A stretch of DNA of 64,000 nucleotides from JBGVSA01 sp041807905 (GTDB taxonomy: Bacteria; Pseudomonadota; Gammaproteobacteria; Burkholderiales; Rhodocyclaceae), in NCBI RefSeq assembly GCF_041807905.1, contig NZ_JBGVSA010000003.1, forward strand, positions 62,001-126,000, read 5' to 3'. The notes under the pieces are model-generated. The model was not told the DNA's origin. It made no database searches and saw only the letters and a list, made by a program, of their open reading frames with translations. Below are positions 17,147 to 26,095 of the stretch, piece after piece; the stretch's first letter is position 1; the number at the start of each line of letters is the position of its first letter. Position numbers and translations under genes: made by a program.

Positions 17147-18991
17147 TCAGGTCTGGGGCTTCCACACCTGACCGATCGACAGCTTGTCGAGCTTGCGACG
17201 ACGGCCGTAGACCAGGTTGGTGATGGCGCGCGAGATCACCACGGCGCTGAACATCGAGGTCAGGATGCCCAGGCAGTGGACCACCGCGAAGCCGCGCACC
17301 GGGCCCGAACCGAAGGCCAGCAGTGCGACGCCGGCGATCAGCGTGGTCACGTTGGAGTCGAGAATCGTGCGGAACGCGTTGTGGTAACCGGCGTTGATGG
17401 CAGCCTGCGGGCTGGCACCGGCGCGGAGTTCTTCACGGATGCGTTCATTGATCAGCACGTTGGCGTCGATGGCCATACCGAGCGTCAGCGCGATAGCGGC
17501 AATACCCGGCAGTGTCAGCGTGGCCTGCAGCAACGACAGCAAGGCAACCAGCAACAGCAGGTTGGCCGACAGCGCCAGCGCCGAGATCAGACCGAACAGC
17601 TGGTAGTACACGCACATGAACGCGACGATCGCCAGGAACCCCCACAGCACGGAGTGGAAACCCTTGTCGATGTTGTCGGCACCGAGGCTCGGGCCGATGG
17701 TGCGTTCTTCGATGATGTCCATCGGCGCGGCCAGCGAACCGGAACGGATCAGGATCGCCAGGCGGTTGGTCTCTTCGGTCGTGAACTGGCCGGTGATCTG
17801 GAACTGGTTGGAAAACTCACCCTGGATGCGGGCCAGCGAGATGATTTCGCCCTTGCCCTTTTCGAACAGGATGATGGCCATCATCTTGCCGATGTTCTCG
17901 CGGGTGACGTCCTTCATGATGCGGCCGCCGGCGGCATCCAGGCGCACGGCCACGGCCGGCTGGTGGTTGCTGTCGAAAGCGGCCTGTGCACCGACGAAGC
18001 GGTCGCCGGTCAGCACGACCTGCTTTTTGACGAAGCGCGGCACGATCATGCCCTCGCGCGGCTCGCCGAACATTTCAGTGCCGGGGGGCGGTTCGTTCGG
18101 GTTGACCACGTTCTCGGCGGCCATGCGCACTTCGAGTGTGGCGGTGCGGCCAATCAGATCCTTGGCCTTGCCTACGTCCTGCACGCCCGGCAGTTGCACG
18201 ACGATGCGGTCCGCGCCTTGCTGCTGGATGACCGGTTCGGCCACGCCGAGTTCGTTCACGCGGTTGTGCAGGGTGGTGATGTTCTGCTTGATCGCCTCGT
18301 CCTGGATGGTCTTTTGCGCCTGCAGGGTCAGCGAGGCAATCAGCAGCGATTCGCCGTTCTCGCTGCGTTGCGTAAACTGCAGGTCGTTGCGCATGTCGCG
18401 GATGTAATTCAGGCCATTCTGGCGAGCTTCGTCGTCGCGGAAGCGGATCGTCAGGTTGGTGCCGTCACGGCTGATGCCGCTGTAGCTGACCTTCTTGTCG
18501 CGCAGCAGCGAGCGCAGGTCGCCGGCAGTGGCGTCCAGACTCTTGGTGATGGCGCCGTTCATGTCGACCTGCAGCAGGAAGTGCACGCCGCCGCGCAGGT
18601 CGAGACCGAGGTACATGGGCAGCGCGCCGATCGACGCCAGCCACCGCGGGCTGGCCGACAGCAGGTTCAGCGCAACGACGTAGCCGGGGTCGGTGGGATC
18701 GGTGTTGAGGGCGCGCTCGATGGCGTCCTTGGCCTTGAGCTGCGTATCGGTGTCGTTCAGACGCACGCGCAGGCTGCCCTGGTCGCGCACGATGCCCGTG
18801 TTCCTGATGCCAGCGGCATTGAGCGTATCGAGCACGCGCTGCTCGAGCGCGGCGTCGACCTTGAGCGTGGAACGGGCGGCCGATACCTGCACGGCGGGCA
18901 CTTCACCGTAGAAGTTCGGCAGCGTGTAGACCAGGCCAAGGATCAACGCGATGACGACCAGCAGGTTTTTCCAGAGCGGATAGCGATTCAT
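17147..18991 (-). CDS. secD: Protein translocase subunit SecD
   Basis: The 614 residues start MNRYPLWKN and show a first helix (LLVVIALILGLVYTLPNFYG), the motif LGLDLRGGVHFLLQVD in the large periplasmic domain and a C-terminal RND-like bundle with GMAIDANVLINERIREE. The length is normal for SecD. It lies between yajC and secF on the same strand; a hairpin at 19021-19055 in the yajC-secD gap may lower read-through. Confidence 0.96.
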   Translation of the reverse strand: MNRYPLWKNLLVVIALILGLVYTLPNFYGEVPAVQVSAARSTLKVDAALEQRVLDTLNAAGIRNTGIVRDQGSLRVRLNDTDTQLKAKDAIERALNTDPTDPGYVVALNLLSASPRWLASIGALPMYLGLDLRGGVHFLLQVDMNGAITKSLDATAGDLRSLLRDKKVSYSGISRDGTNLTIRFRDDEARQNGLNYIRDMRNDLQFTQRSENGESLLIASLTLQAQKTIQDEAIKQNITTLHNRVNELGVAEPVIQQQGADRIVVQLPGVQDVGKAKDLIGRTATLEVRMAAENVVNPNEPPPGTEMFGEPREGMIVPRFVKKQVVLTGDRFVGAQAAFDSNHQPAVAVRLDAAGGRIMKDVTRENIGKMMAIILFEKGKGEIISLARIQGEFSNQFQITGQFTTEETNRLAILIRSGSLAAPMDIIEERTIGPSLGADNIDKGFHSVLWGFLAIVAFMCVYYQLFGLISALALSANLLLLVALLSLLQATLTLPGIAAIALTLGMAIDANVLINERIREELRAGASPQAAINAGYHNAFRTILDSNVTTLIAGVALLAFGSGPVRGFAVVHCLGILTSMFSAVVISRAITNLVYGRRRKLDKLSIGQVWKPQT

Positions 18992-19020
18992 TGTTCGGAA
19001 TGACTGAGCTGATATTGAAA

Positions 19021-19055
19021 CGAAGCCCCGCCGGTCTGTGACGGGCGGGGCTTCG
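19021..19055 (-). promoter_or_regulatory. Hairpin between yajC and secD (possible attenuator)
   Basis: An inverted repeat of about 12 bp (CGAAGCCCCGCC against GGGCGGGGCTTCG) encloses a 10-base loop. On the minus strand it is followed by only three T, so it is a weak terminator at best. It may attenuate transcription or stabilise the yajC 3' end. Confidence 0.5.
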
Positions 19056-19063
19056 GGCAGGTC

Positions 19064-19393
19064 TTACGAGTTCTTCAGCGTGCCCTTCGGCAGCACGGTG
19101 CCAATGGAGCCTTTCTGAACCGTGACTTCGACGCCATTGGCGATCTCGACCTTCACGAAGCTCTCCTGCACCTGGACGATACGACCGGCGATTCCGCCGG
19201 CGGTGATGACTTCGTCCCCCTTGGTCAGCGCTGCAAGAAGATTCTTGTGTTCCTTCGCACGCTTCATTTGGGGGCGGATCATGATGAAGTACATCACCAC
19301 GAAGATCAGCACCATGGGCAGAAGGCTCAGCAGGCCGCCGGCAGGGGCCTCGGCAGCAGCGGCGGTTTGCGCGTAAGCGTTGGAAATGAACAC
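19064..19393 (-). CDS. yajC: Sec translocon accessory subunit YajC
   Basis: The 109-residue protein has one transmembrane segment (LLSLLPMVLIFVVMYFIMI) followed directly by the family motif RPQMKRAKEHKNLL and a small basic domain with GDEVITAGGI. It joins SecD and SecF in the translocase. It lies first in the yajC-secD-secF order, with tgt 99 bp upstream on the same strand, the arrangement common in proteobacteria. Confidence 0.95.
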   Translation of the reverse strand: MFISNAYAQTAAAAEAPAGGLLSLLPMVLIFVVMYFIMIRPQMKRAKEHKNLLAALTKGDEVITAGGIAGRIVQVQESFVKVEIANGVEVTVQKGSIGTVLPKGTLKNS

Positions 19394-19492
19394 GTTGCTC
19401 TCCAGAATCGATTAAGGCGAAAAAAATTAACGGATGAGTATATATCAGCCACTATCGGTTCAAACGGTGACCGGTCATGGCTGAAGCAGTCT

Positions 19493-20602
19493 TCAGGCGC
19501 CGCGTTGCCGCTTTGCCGCAAATTCGACCATGAAGTCGCTGAAACGATCCGCGTCGATGGCGGCACGCATCTCGCGCATCAATTGCTGATAGTAGTGCAG
19601 GTTGTGGATGGTCATCAGGCGCGGCCCGAGCATTTCCGCCGCGCGGTCGAGGTGGTGCAGATACGCGCGCGAGAAATTGCGGCAGGTGTAACAGGTGCAA
19701 TCCACGTCGATCGGGCCTGTATCGGTCTTGTGGCGGGCGTTGCGGATCTTGAGATCGCCCCATTGGGTAAATAACCAGCCATTGCGGGCGTTGCGGGTGG
19801 GCATGACGCAATCGAACATGTCAACGCCCTGCGAGACGCCATAAACAAGGTCCTCCGGCGTACCCACGCCCATCAGGTAGCGCGGTTTCTGCTGCGGCAG
19901 GCGCGGTGCGGTGTGCGCCAGCACGCGGTGGAATTCTTCCTTGGGCTCGCCCACCGACAGGCCGCCGATGGCAAAACCTTCGAAACCGATGTCGCTCAAC
20001 CCGGCGAGCGACTCTTCGCGCAGGTCTTCGTGCATGCCGCCCTGGACGATGCCGAACTGGGCGTTACGGTTTTCCAGCCGCAGGAACTCATCGCGCGAGC
20101 GGCGCGCCCAGCGCATCGATAATCGCATCGAAGCCGCCGCCTGGGCATGATCGGCCGGATACGGCGTGCATTCGTCAAAGATCATCACCACGTCGGAGTT
20201 GAGCACGTGCTGGATGCGCATCGACTCTTCGGGCGTCAGGAACAGCTTGTCGCCATTGACCGGCGAGGAGAACTTGACCCCCTCCTCCGTGATCTTGCGC
20301 AGCGCGCCAAGCGAAAACACCTGGAAGCCGCCCGAATCGGTGAGGATCGGCTTGTCCCAGCCCATGAAGGCATGCAGCCCGCCAAAGCGCCCGATGACAT
20401 CCAGTCCCGGCCGCAGCCACAGGTGGAACGTGTTGCCCAGGCAGATCTGTGCGCCGATGTCGTTGAGTTCGGCCGGGCTCATCGCCTTGACCGTGCCGTA
20501 GGTGCCGACCGGCATGAAAGTGGGCGTATCGATGACGCCGTGATTCAGGTGCAGGCGCCCGCGGCGCGCGGCGCCGGAGGTGTTGAGCAGGTCGAATTTC
20601 AT
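19493..20602 (-). CDS. tgt: tRNA-guanine transglycosylase
   Basis: ATG 20602 overlaps the queA stop by 4 bp and gives 369 residues, the normal bacterial length; the frame stays open further upstream inside queA and was not used. It has the GTYGTVKAMSP and LTDSGGFQVFSLG motifs around the first catalytic Asp, GGLSVGEPKEE near the second, and the zinc site CTCYTC...H in the C-terminal part. It exchanges guanine 34 for preQ1 in tRNAs with GUN anticodons. Its partner enzyme, QueA, is encoded immediately upstream. Confidence 0.96.
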   Translation of the reverse strand: MKFDLLNTSGAARRGRLHLNHGVIDTPTFMPVGTYGTVKAMSPAELNDIGAQICLGNTFHLWLRPGLDVIGRFGGLHAFMGWDKPILTDSGGFQVFSLGALRKITEEGVKFSSPVNGDKLFLTPEESMRIQHVLNSDVVMIFDECTPYPADHAQAAASMRLSMRWARRSRDEFLRLENRNAQFGIVQGGMHEDLREESLAGLSDIGFEGFAIGGLSVGEPKEEFHRVLAHTAPRLPQQKPRYLMGVGTPEDLVYGVSQGVDMFDCVMPTRNARNGWLFTQWGDLKIRNARHKTDTGPIDVDCTCYTCRNFSRAYLHHLDRAAEMLGPRLMTIHNLHYYQQLMREMRAAIDADRFSDFMVEFAAKRQRGA

Positions 20603-21702
20603 GATGTCTGTTCGGTTGCGCGCTCGAGGAACATGGCGTCCCCGTAGCTGAAGAAACGGTAGCGCTGAGCGACGGCGTGAGCGTAGGCGCGGCGGATCGG
20701 CTCCATGCCGGCCAGTGCGGACACCAGCATCAGCAGTGTCGAGCGCGGCAGATGGAAGTTGGTGACCAGGGCGTCGGCCACGCGGAAACGGTACCCGGGA
20801 GTGATGAAGATGCCGGTTTCGGCGCTGCCGGCGACCAGCGAACCGGATTGTGCCGCACTTTCCAGCGTGCGCATGCTGGTCGTGCCGACGCAGATCACAC
20901 GCCCTCCCGCGGCGCGCGTGCGCGCGATCGCATCGACGGTGGCCTGCGGCACGCTGTACCACTCGCGGTGCATGACATGCTCGGACAGCCGATGGGCGCG
21001 TACCGGCTGGAAAGTGCCTGCGCCGACATGCAACGTGACAAAGGCCCGGCTCACGCCACGGGCCTGCAACTCGGCAAAGAGCGCATCATCGAAATGCAGA
21101 CCCGCCGTGGGAGCGGCGACGCTGCCCAACTCGCGCGCATACACCGTTTGGTAACGGGCCTCGTCGGTCTCCTGCGCGCTGCGCTCAATGTACGGCGGCA
21201 GGGGCAGGCGTCCGTAGCGCTCGATGTAGTCGATGGCCGGCACGTCGGACGGAAAGCGCAGGTGGAAGAACTCCCCCACCCGTCCGAGCACTTCGACGTC
21301 GAACGCATCGGCCAGCCGGATCGTCGAACCAGCCTTGGGCGTTTTGCTGGCGCGAACCATGGCGATGGCTTCGTGCTCACCCACCGGGCGCTCGATCATC
21401 ACTTCGACCTGTCCGCCGGTGGCCTTTACGCCGAACAGTCGCGCATGCAGCACGCGACTGTCATTGAACACCAGCAGATCGCCATCGCGCAGCAGACCTG
21501 GCAGATCACGGAAATTGCGGTCAACGAGCGAATCGCCCTTCACTTCAAGCAACCGGCTGCCGGAACGGTCGGCCAATGGCGCCTGTGCGATGAGTTCAGG
21601 AGGAAGTTCGTAGTCGAAATCGTCGAGGGTGAGAGCAGTACTTGGGTCGGACACGGGTCGTATTTGATCGTGAAACTTGCTGGCCGGCGCCGCTTGAATC
21701 AT
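20599..21702 (-). CDS. queA: S-adenosylmethionine:tRNA ribosyltransferase-isomerase
   Basis: ATG 21702 has GAGGAG (21711-21716 on the minus strand) eight bases upstream, favouring it over GTG 21654; it gives 367 residues. Motifs such as DFDYELPPELIAQ, DGDLLVFNDSRV and APTAGLHF are characteristic of QueA, which adds the epoxycyclopentanediol precursor from SAM to preQ1-tRNA. It is coupled to tgt by a 4-bp overlap. Its start codon overlaps the -10 element of the divergent tRNA-Leu promoter. Confidence 0.96.
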   Translation of the reverse strand: MIQAAPASKFHDQIRPVSDPSTALTLDDFDYELPPELIAQAPLADRSGSRLLEVKGDSLVDRNFRDLPGLLRDGDLLVFNDSRVLHARLFGVKATGGQVEVMIERPVGEHEAIAMVRASKTPKAGSTIRLADAFDVEVLGRVGEFFHLRFPSDVPAIDYIERYGRLPLPPYIERSAQETDEARYQTVYARELGSVAAPTAGLHFDDALFAELQARGVSRAFVTLHVGAGTFQPVRAHRLSEHVMHREWYSVPQATVDAIARTRAAGGRVICVGTTSMRTLESAAQSGSLVAGSAETGIFITPGYRFRVADALVTNFHLPRSTLLMLVSALAGMEPIRRAYAHAVAQRYRFFSYGDAMFLERATEQTS

Positions 21703-21705
21703 AAT
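21677..21705 (+). promoter_or_regulatory. Sigma70-type promoter of tRNA-Leu
   Basis: TTGCTG (21677-21682), a 17-bp spacer and CATAAT (21700-21705) lie 13 bp before the mature tRNA 5' end. The element sits inside the first codons of queA, and the CAT of the -10 box is the complement of the queA ATG. Confidence 0.65.
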
Positions 21706-21718
21706 CCGCGCTCCTCAA

Positions 21719-21803
21719 GCCGAGGTGGCGGAATCGGTAGACGCAGCGGATTCAAAATCCGCCGCCGCAAGGTGTAAGGGTTCGAGTCCCTTCCTCGGCA
21801 CCA
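21719..21803 (+). tRNA. tRNA-Leu (anticodon CAA)
   Basis: The 85-nt gene has acceptor halves GCCGAGG and CCTCGGC followed by A and an encoded CCA. The anticodon stem GCGGA/TCCGC encloses loop TTCAAAA, giving anticodon CAA (codon UUG). It has the long variable arm of class II tRNAs and the T-arm GGTTCGAGTCC. It starts 16 bp from the queA start codon on the opposite strand. Confidence 0.96.
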
Positions 21804-21958
21804 AAATTCAAGGTCCGCAGCCCAAATGGACTGCAGATCGCGGCAAACCGGCGATTATATCGCATCAAGCACCCGCCCCGCTTTCTGCGCGTGACGCGGT
21901 GCAAACTCTCAGTACGCCGAACAAGGCGGCTCCGCCGCCCCGTCGGCTGCGCGTCACT

Positions 21959-23497
21959 TCATGCCAGGATCGCCAGCTTGCGCAGATTGCGCAGACTGTT
22001 GCCGACATGCTCCTGCACGCAATGTTCGATCTCGACCGCGTCCGTCACTTGCACCCCGTCGCGCGTGAAGCGCAACACCCCCTTGGCTGCGTCCTCGACC
22101 ATTGCGGCGCACAGCTCGGCACGATCGCGCGTGCCATCCAAGCGCGGAATGAGGCGCTGCGATACGACATCCAGCGATACAGCCTCGTGCCAGGCGTTGA
22201 ATAGCTGCACCTGCGGCAGCCCACCGCCCGAGATCGCCACGAGTTCCGCCATGCCGGCAACAACCCGCGGATGCGTCGCTTCATTGGCACCGACCACGAC
22301 CGGATGGCGGCGTACGCGCAGCGCGCCGTGCAGGAACACCATGCGCAACGATTGCAGCACCATGCTTTCGATTTCCGCTGGATCATGGGCGGCAAACTCG
22401 CGTTTGCTGGCGTCGATCAATTCGTCGACCGGCACCGTGGATGGCCAGGCGGCCAGAATGCGATTCACGATGAGATTGTGAACGCTGATGCCAGGCTCGC
22501 CGCCGTTGGGCTTGCCGGGACTGCGGCCGGCGGCAACGTGGCAACCACGGAACCCTGCTGCCGGAACAGCATAGGCGACCTTCTCCATGTGCGCCTTGTG
22601 CGCCAGGATCGTGGTGCGGAACGCCGAGTCCTGGATGAAGTCGAGATACTGCTCGATGTCGATCTGGTCCTTGAGTTCTGACAGCAATGCGCGTTCCACC
22701 TCTGCGCCGTGGTGCGACACCACCATGCGTGCCGCATTGGATTCCGCGACGTAGCCCAGACCATGCTTACCCGCAGCGGCGATGAAGTCCTTGAAGTAGC
22801 ACGGCGCATTGCAGGCTTCGAGATATTCGTGCAGCAGATAGTGCGGCGAGCCATTGCGGATCGTTTCGGCATGTCCGGCCAGGGCGGTCGCCAGCATCGA
22901 CCCGGGCTTGGCCCATTTTTCCAGGAAGTCGATCATGCCGCGGGCATACGCCAGACGCTCGCTGGCCGTGGCCCGGTGGCCGCCGCGCAGCATCATCGCG
23001 TCGCGCAGGATTTCCTTGCCCTTCCAGCCGGGGTAGGTGTTGTAGCTCACGTACGCGAGCCCCTCGGGCGCGAGGTTTTCTGAGCAGACGCGCAGGATGG
23101 TGTCCTGCACGTCGGCAGGCACCCAACTGTAGACGCCATGACAGATGATGTAGTCGAACTGGCCCAGTGCCGGCCTCACGTCCATCAGGTTCATCTGGCG
23201 CAGTTCGATGTTCGTCAGGCCCATTGCTTCGACGATGCGCTGCCCGCTGGCGATCTGCGTGGGCGACAGGTCGAGCCCGACCACCTTCGCCTGCGGCCAG
23301 CGCGCGGCAAACGGGATGATATTGCCGCCCATCGAGCAGCCGAGCTCCAGTACACGGGCACGTTCGACATCCGGCCCCGGCACATTGAACAGATGACCGA
23401 GTCCCTGCAGGTGCTCGGGGCAGGACGAGGGAAACGCGGAAGACAGGTACGGGACTTCGTCGTACTCATCCGCGATCTTGGCGATGATGTCGGACAT
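21959..23497 (-). CDS. Class I SAM-dependent methyltransferase with regulatory domain
   Basis: From ATG 23497 (GGAGAT upstream) it is 512 residues; the ORF extension to 23563 was dropped. The N-terminal half has a Rossmann methyltransferase fold with motif I LELGCSMGGNIIPFA and GLDLSPTQIASGQ. A methyltransferase regulatory domain (PF10119-like) then covers roughly 210-300, and the C-terminal part resembles a winged-helix/PKMT-type domain (HCVQEHVGNSLRNLRKLA). The methyl acceptor is unknown; relatives lie near surface-polysaccharide or secretion genes, but nothing here points to one. Confidence 0.78.
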   Translation of the reverse strand: MSDIIAKIADEYDEVPYLSSAFPSSCPEHLQGLGHLFNVPGPDVERARVLELGCSMGGNIIPFAARWPQAKVVGLDLSPTQIASGQRIVEAMGLTNIELRQMNLMDVRPALGQFDYIICHGVYSWVPADVQDTILRVCSENLAPEGLAYVSYNTYPGWKGKEILRDAMMLRGGHRATASERLAYARGMIDFLEKWAKPGSMLATALAGHAETIRNGSPHYLLHEYLEACNAPCYFKDFIAAAGKHGLGYVAESNAARMVVSHHGAEVERALLSELKDQIDIEQYLDFIQDSAFRTTILAHKAHMEKVAYAVPAAGFRGCHVAAGRSPGKPNGGEPGISVHNLIVNRILAAWPSTVPVDELIDASKREFAAHDPAEIESMVLQSLRMVFLHGALRVRRHPVVVGANEATHPRVVAGMAELVAISGGGLPQVQLFNAWHEAVSLDVVSQRLIPRLDGTRDRAELCAAMVEDAAKGVLRFTRDGVQVTDAVEIEHCVQEHVGNSLRNLRKLAILA

Positions 23498-23638
23498 GGA
23501 GATCTCCAGAGGGGAGCCGGTTATTCCGACAGAACGGCGGCAAACCGGTTTGCGCACGGCCAATATCCGAGAAGAACCAGACGACAGAGGCAGATTTGCC
23601 CGCCTATCGCCTGATTTGCGATTCAGGCCTTTCCGATA

Positions 23639-26095
23639 CTAGACCAAGAGATCGCCCGCCTTTCGCGGGATATTCCTGCGCCGGGCAATTCGCAACGCAT
23701 TCAGCACCACCAACAATGAGCTCGCGCCCATGCCGATGCCCGCCATCCACGGGGTGACCCAGCCGAGCATGGCGGCAGGGACCGACAGGGTGTTATAGGC
23801 AAACGCCCAGCCCAGGTTCTGGCGAACGATGCCGAGCGTGCGGCGGGCAAGGCGGCGGCCATCGAGGATGCGCGACAAGGCGTCGTTGAGCAGCAGGATG
23901 TCGGCCTGATTACGCGCCAGTTCGGTTCCGCCGCCCATGGCAATCGACACGTGCGCGCCCGCCAGCACCGGTGCGTCGTTGATGCCATCGCCGACCATCG
24001 CGATGGTATGGCCCTGCTCCTGCAAGGCGCGCAGGGCGGCGTGCTTGGCTTCGGGCGTCATGCCGGCACGAGCATCTTCAATGCCGAGAGCGTCCGCTAC
24101 CCCGTGCACAGGGCCTTTCGCATCGCCGCTGAAAAGGCTCACACCACACCCTTGGGCGCGCAATCCGCGGATCATCTCGAGCGCATCGCCACGCAATGCG
24201 TCGTCGATGATGAACGACGCCAGCCATTGGCCGTCGCGCACGAGCATGACTTCGCTCGCCGCGTCCGCGCGCAAGGACTCAGGGATCGGCGCGGTCGCCC
24301 GTGCGGCGACGAAAGCATGGCGTCCGATGGCGCACGCCAAGCCATCGACGCGCCCTTCCACTCCCTGCCCGGCAGTGACGCGGACGTCCGTCGCCGGCCG
24401 TGTTGCCGTATCCGCCGCGACGATGGCCTGTGCAATGGCGTGCTCGGATTGGCGTTCCAGCGCTGCGGCGACCGCCAGCGCATCTGCGCGCTCGATGCCG
24501 GGCGCGGTACGCACTTCGCGCAGACGGATGCGCCCTTCGGTCAGCGTGCCGGTCTTGTCGAACACGAACCAGTCCGCGCGCGCCAGTGTCTCGATCGCAT
24601 GCGCACGCGTCACAAGCAACCCCAGCCGGCCGAATGCGTCCGTCGCTACGGTCATCGCGGCGGGCGTGGCCAGGGACAGCGCGCACGGGCAACTGACGAC
24701 CAGCACCGATACGAAAATCCAGAACGCATGCGCGGGATCGACCTGCCACCAATAGAGGCCCGTTGCGACTGCCAGCAGCAGAAGCACTGCGACGAAGCGC
24801 CCGGCCACGCGATCGGCCTGCTCGACAATGCGCGGCCGCTCGCTTGCAGCGCGCTCCATCAAACGCCGCAGTGCCGAAAAACGCGTCGCGTCGGCAACGT
24901 GCCGGGCACGGAATACGAGCGGGCTGGCCGCGTTGATGCTGCCAGCAAAGACTTCGTCATTCACGGCCTTGGTGACGGGTCGGCTCTCGCCGGTCAGCCA
25001 GGATTCGTCGACTTCGCTGCGGCCATCGGTCACCACGCCATCGGCGACGATCACTTCGCCCGGCAAGACCCGCAGCAGATCGCCTTCGGCCAGCGACGCA
25101 ATGGGCACGCGTTCATCGACACCGGCTTCGATCCGGCGCGCATACGCGGGAATCAGCCGCGTCACCGCTTCAACGCCGCGCGATGCGCGCTGGCGGGCGA
25201 GCATTTCGAGGTAGCGTCCGGCCAGCAGGAAGAACACGAACATCGTGACCGAATCGAAGTAAACCTCGCCGGCGCCGGACAGGGTCGCCCACATGCTCGC
25301 CAGGAATGCACTGCCGATGCCCAGCGCCACGGGAACGTCCATGCCGAGCCTGCGCATCGACAGGTCGCGCCAGGCACGTCGGAAGAACGGCGCTGCCGAA
25401 TAGAGGACGACGGGCAAGGTCAGGATCAGGCTCGCCCAGCGCATGATGCCGATCACCGTGGGCGTCATGTCGCCAGCGCGCGCGATGTAGGCCGGATACG
25501 CATACATCATCACCTGCATCATGCCGAAGCCTGCGACGAACAGGCGCCACAGGGCTGAGCGACGCTCGCGCTGGGCGACTTCCTCGGAACGCTGCGGGTC
25601 GAACGGATGGGCGCGATAACCCAGTTCGGCCACGCCGGCGAGAATGTCAGAGAGGCGGATGCGTTGCTCGTCCCAACGCACACGCGCACGCCGGGTGGTG
25701 TAGTTCACCTGTACGGCGGTGACACCCTTGAGTTGCCCCAGATGTCGCTCGTTGAGCCAGATGCAGGCAGCGCAGGTGATGCCTTCCAGGATCAGGTCGG
25801 CCTCGCGCTCATGTTCGCCGGCAAGGCGCACGAAGCCTTCCTGGAAGGCGGGCATGTCGAAGAGTTCGAGCTCCGAAGGGACGAGCGCGGCCGCATCGCG
25901 GGGCGATTCCGGCAGCGCGTCGCGATGGCGGTAGTAGTCTTCGAGGCCGTTGTCGACGATGGCCTGCGCCACCGCCTGACAACCCGGGCAACACATGGCG
26001 CGCGCTTCACCGTCCACCCGCACTTGCAGGCGAACGCCGACGGGCACGGGAAGGCCGCAGTGATAGCAGGCCGCGGCTTCTGTCGGCGCGTTCAT
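23639..26095 (-). CDS. Copper-translocating P-type ATPase, CcoI/FixI-like
   Basis: ATG 26095 overlaps the TGA of the preceding metallo-beta-lactamase gene by 4 bp and gives 818 residues. A Cys-rich N-terminus (CYHCG at 10-14, CCPGC at 35-39) precedes an HMA domain with GITCAAC (Cys108, Cys111). The core has the ion-binding SCPCALSL motif in a membrane helix, the phosphorylated Asp in DKTGTLTEG and GDGINDAPVLA, with about eight membrane helices. The N-terminal pattern is that of CcoI/FixI, which delivers copper for cbb3 oxidase assembly. The usual partners ccoNOPGHS are absent, so the cbb3 link is inferred from sequence type alone. Confidence 0.88.
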   Translation of the reverse strand: MNAPTEAAACYHCGLPVPVGVRLQVRVDGEARAMCCPGCQAVAQAIVDNGLEDYYRHRDALPESPRDAAALVPSELELFDMPAFQEGFVRLAGEHEREADLILEGITCAACIWLNERHLGQLKGVTAVQVNYTTRRARVRWDEQRIRLSDILAGVAELGYRAHPFDPQRSEEVAQRERRSALWRLFVAGFGMMQVMMYAYPAYIARAGDMTPTVIGIMRWASLILTLPVVLYSAAPFFRRAWRDLSMRRLGMDVPVALGIGSAFLASMWATLSGAGEVYFDSVTMFVFFLLAGRYLEMLARQRASRGVEAVTRLIPAYARRIEAGVDERVPIASLAEGDLLRVLPGEVIVADGVVTDGRSEVDESWLTGESRPVTKAVNDEVFAGSINAASPLVFRARHVADATRFSALRRLMERAASERPRIVEQADRVAGRFVAVLLLLAVATGLYWWQVDPAHAFWIFVSVLVVSCPCALSLATPAAMTVATDAFGRLGLLVTRAHAIETLARADWFVFDKTGTLTEGRIRLREVRTAPGIERADALAVAAALERQSEHAIAQAIVAADTATRPATDVRVTAGQGVEGRVDGLACAIGRHAFVAARATAPIPESLRADAASEVMLVRDGQWLASFIIDDALRGDALEMIRGLRAQGCGVSLFSGDAKGPVHGVADALGIEDARAGMTPEAKHAALRALQEQGHTIAMVGDGINDAPVLAGAHVSIAMGGGTELARNQADILLLNDALSRILDGRRLARRTLGIVRQNLGWAFAYNTLSVPAAMLGWVTPWMAGIGMGASSLLVVLNALRIARRRNIPRKAGDLLV

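Noticed and set aside
17129..19003. 624-aa plus-strand frame over secD
   Set aside because: A shadow of the high-GC secD gene; its translation is His/Gln/Arg-rich with no known domain.
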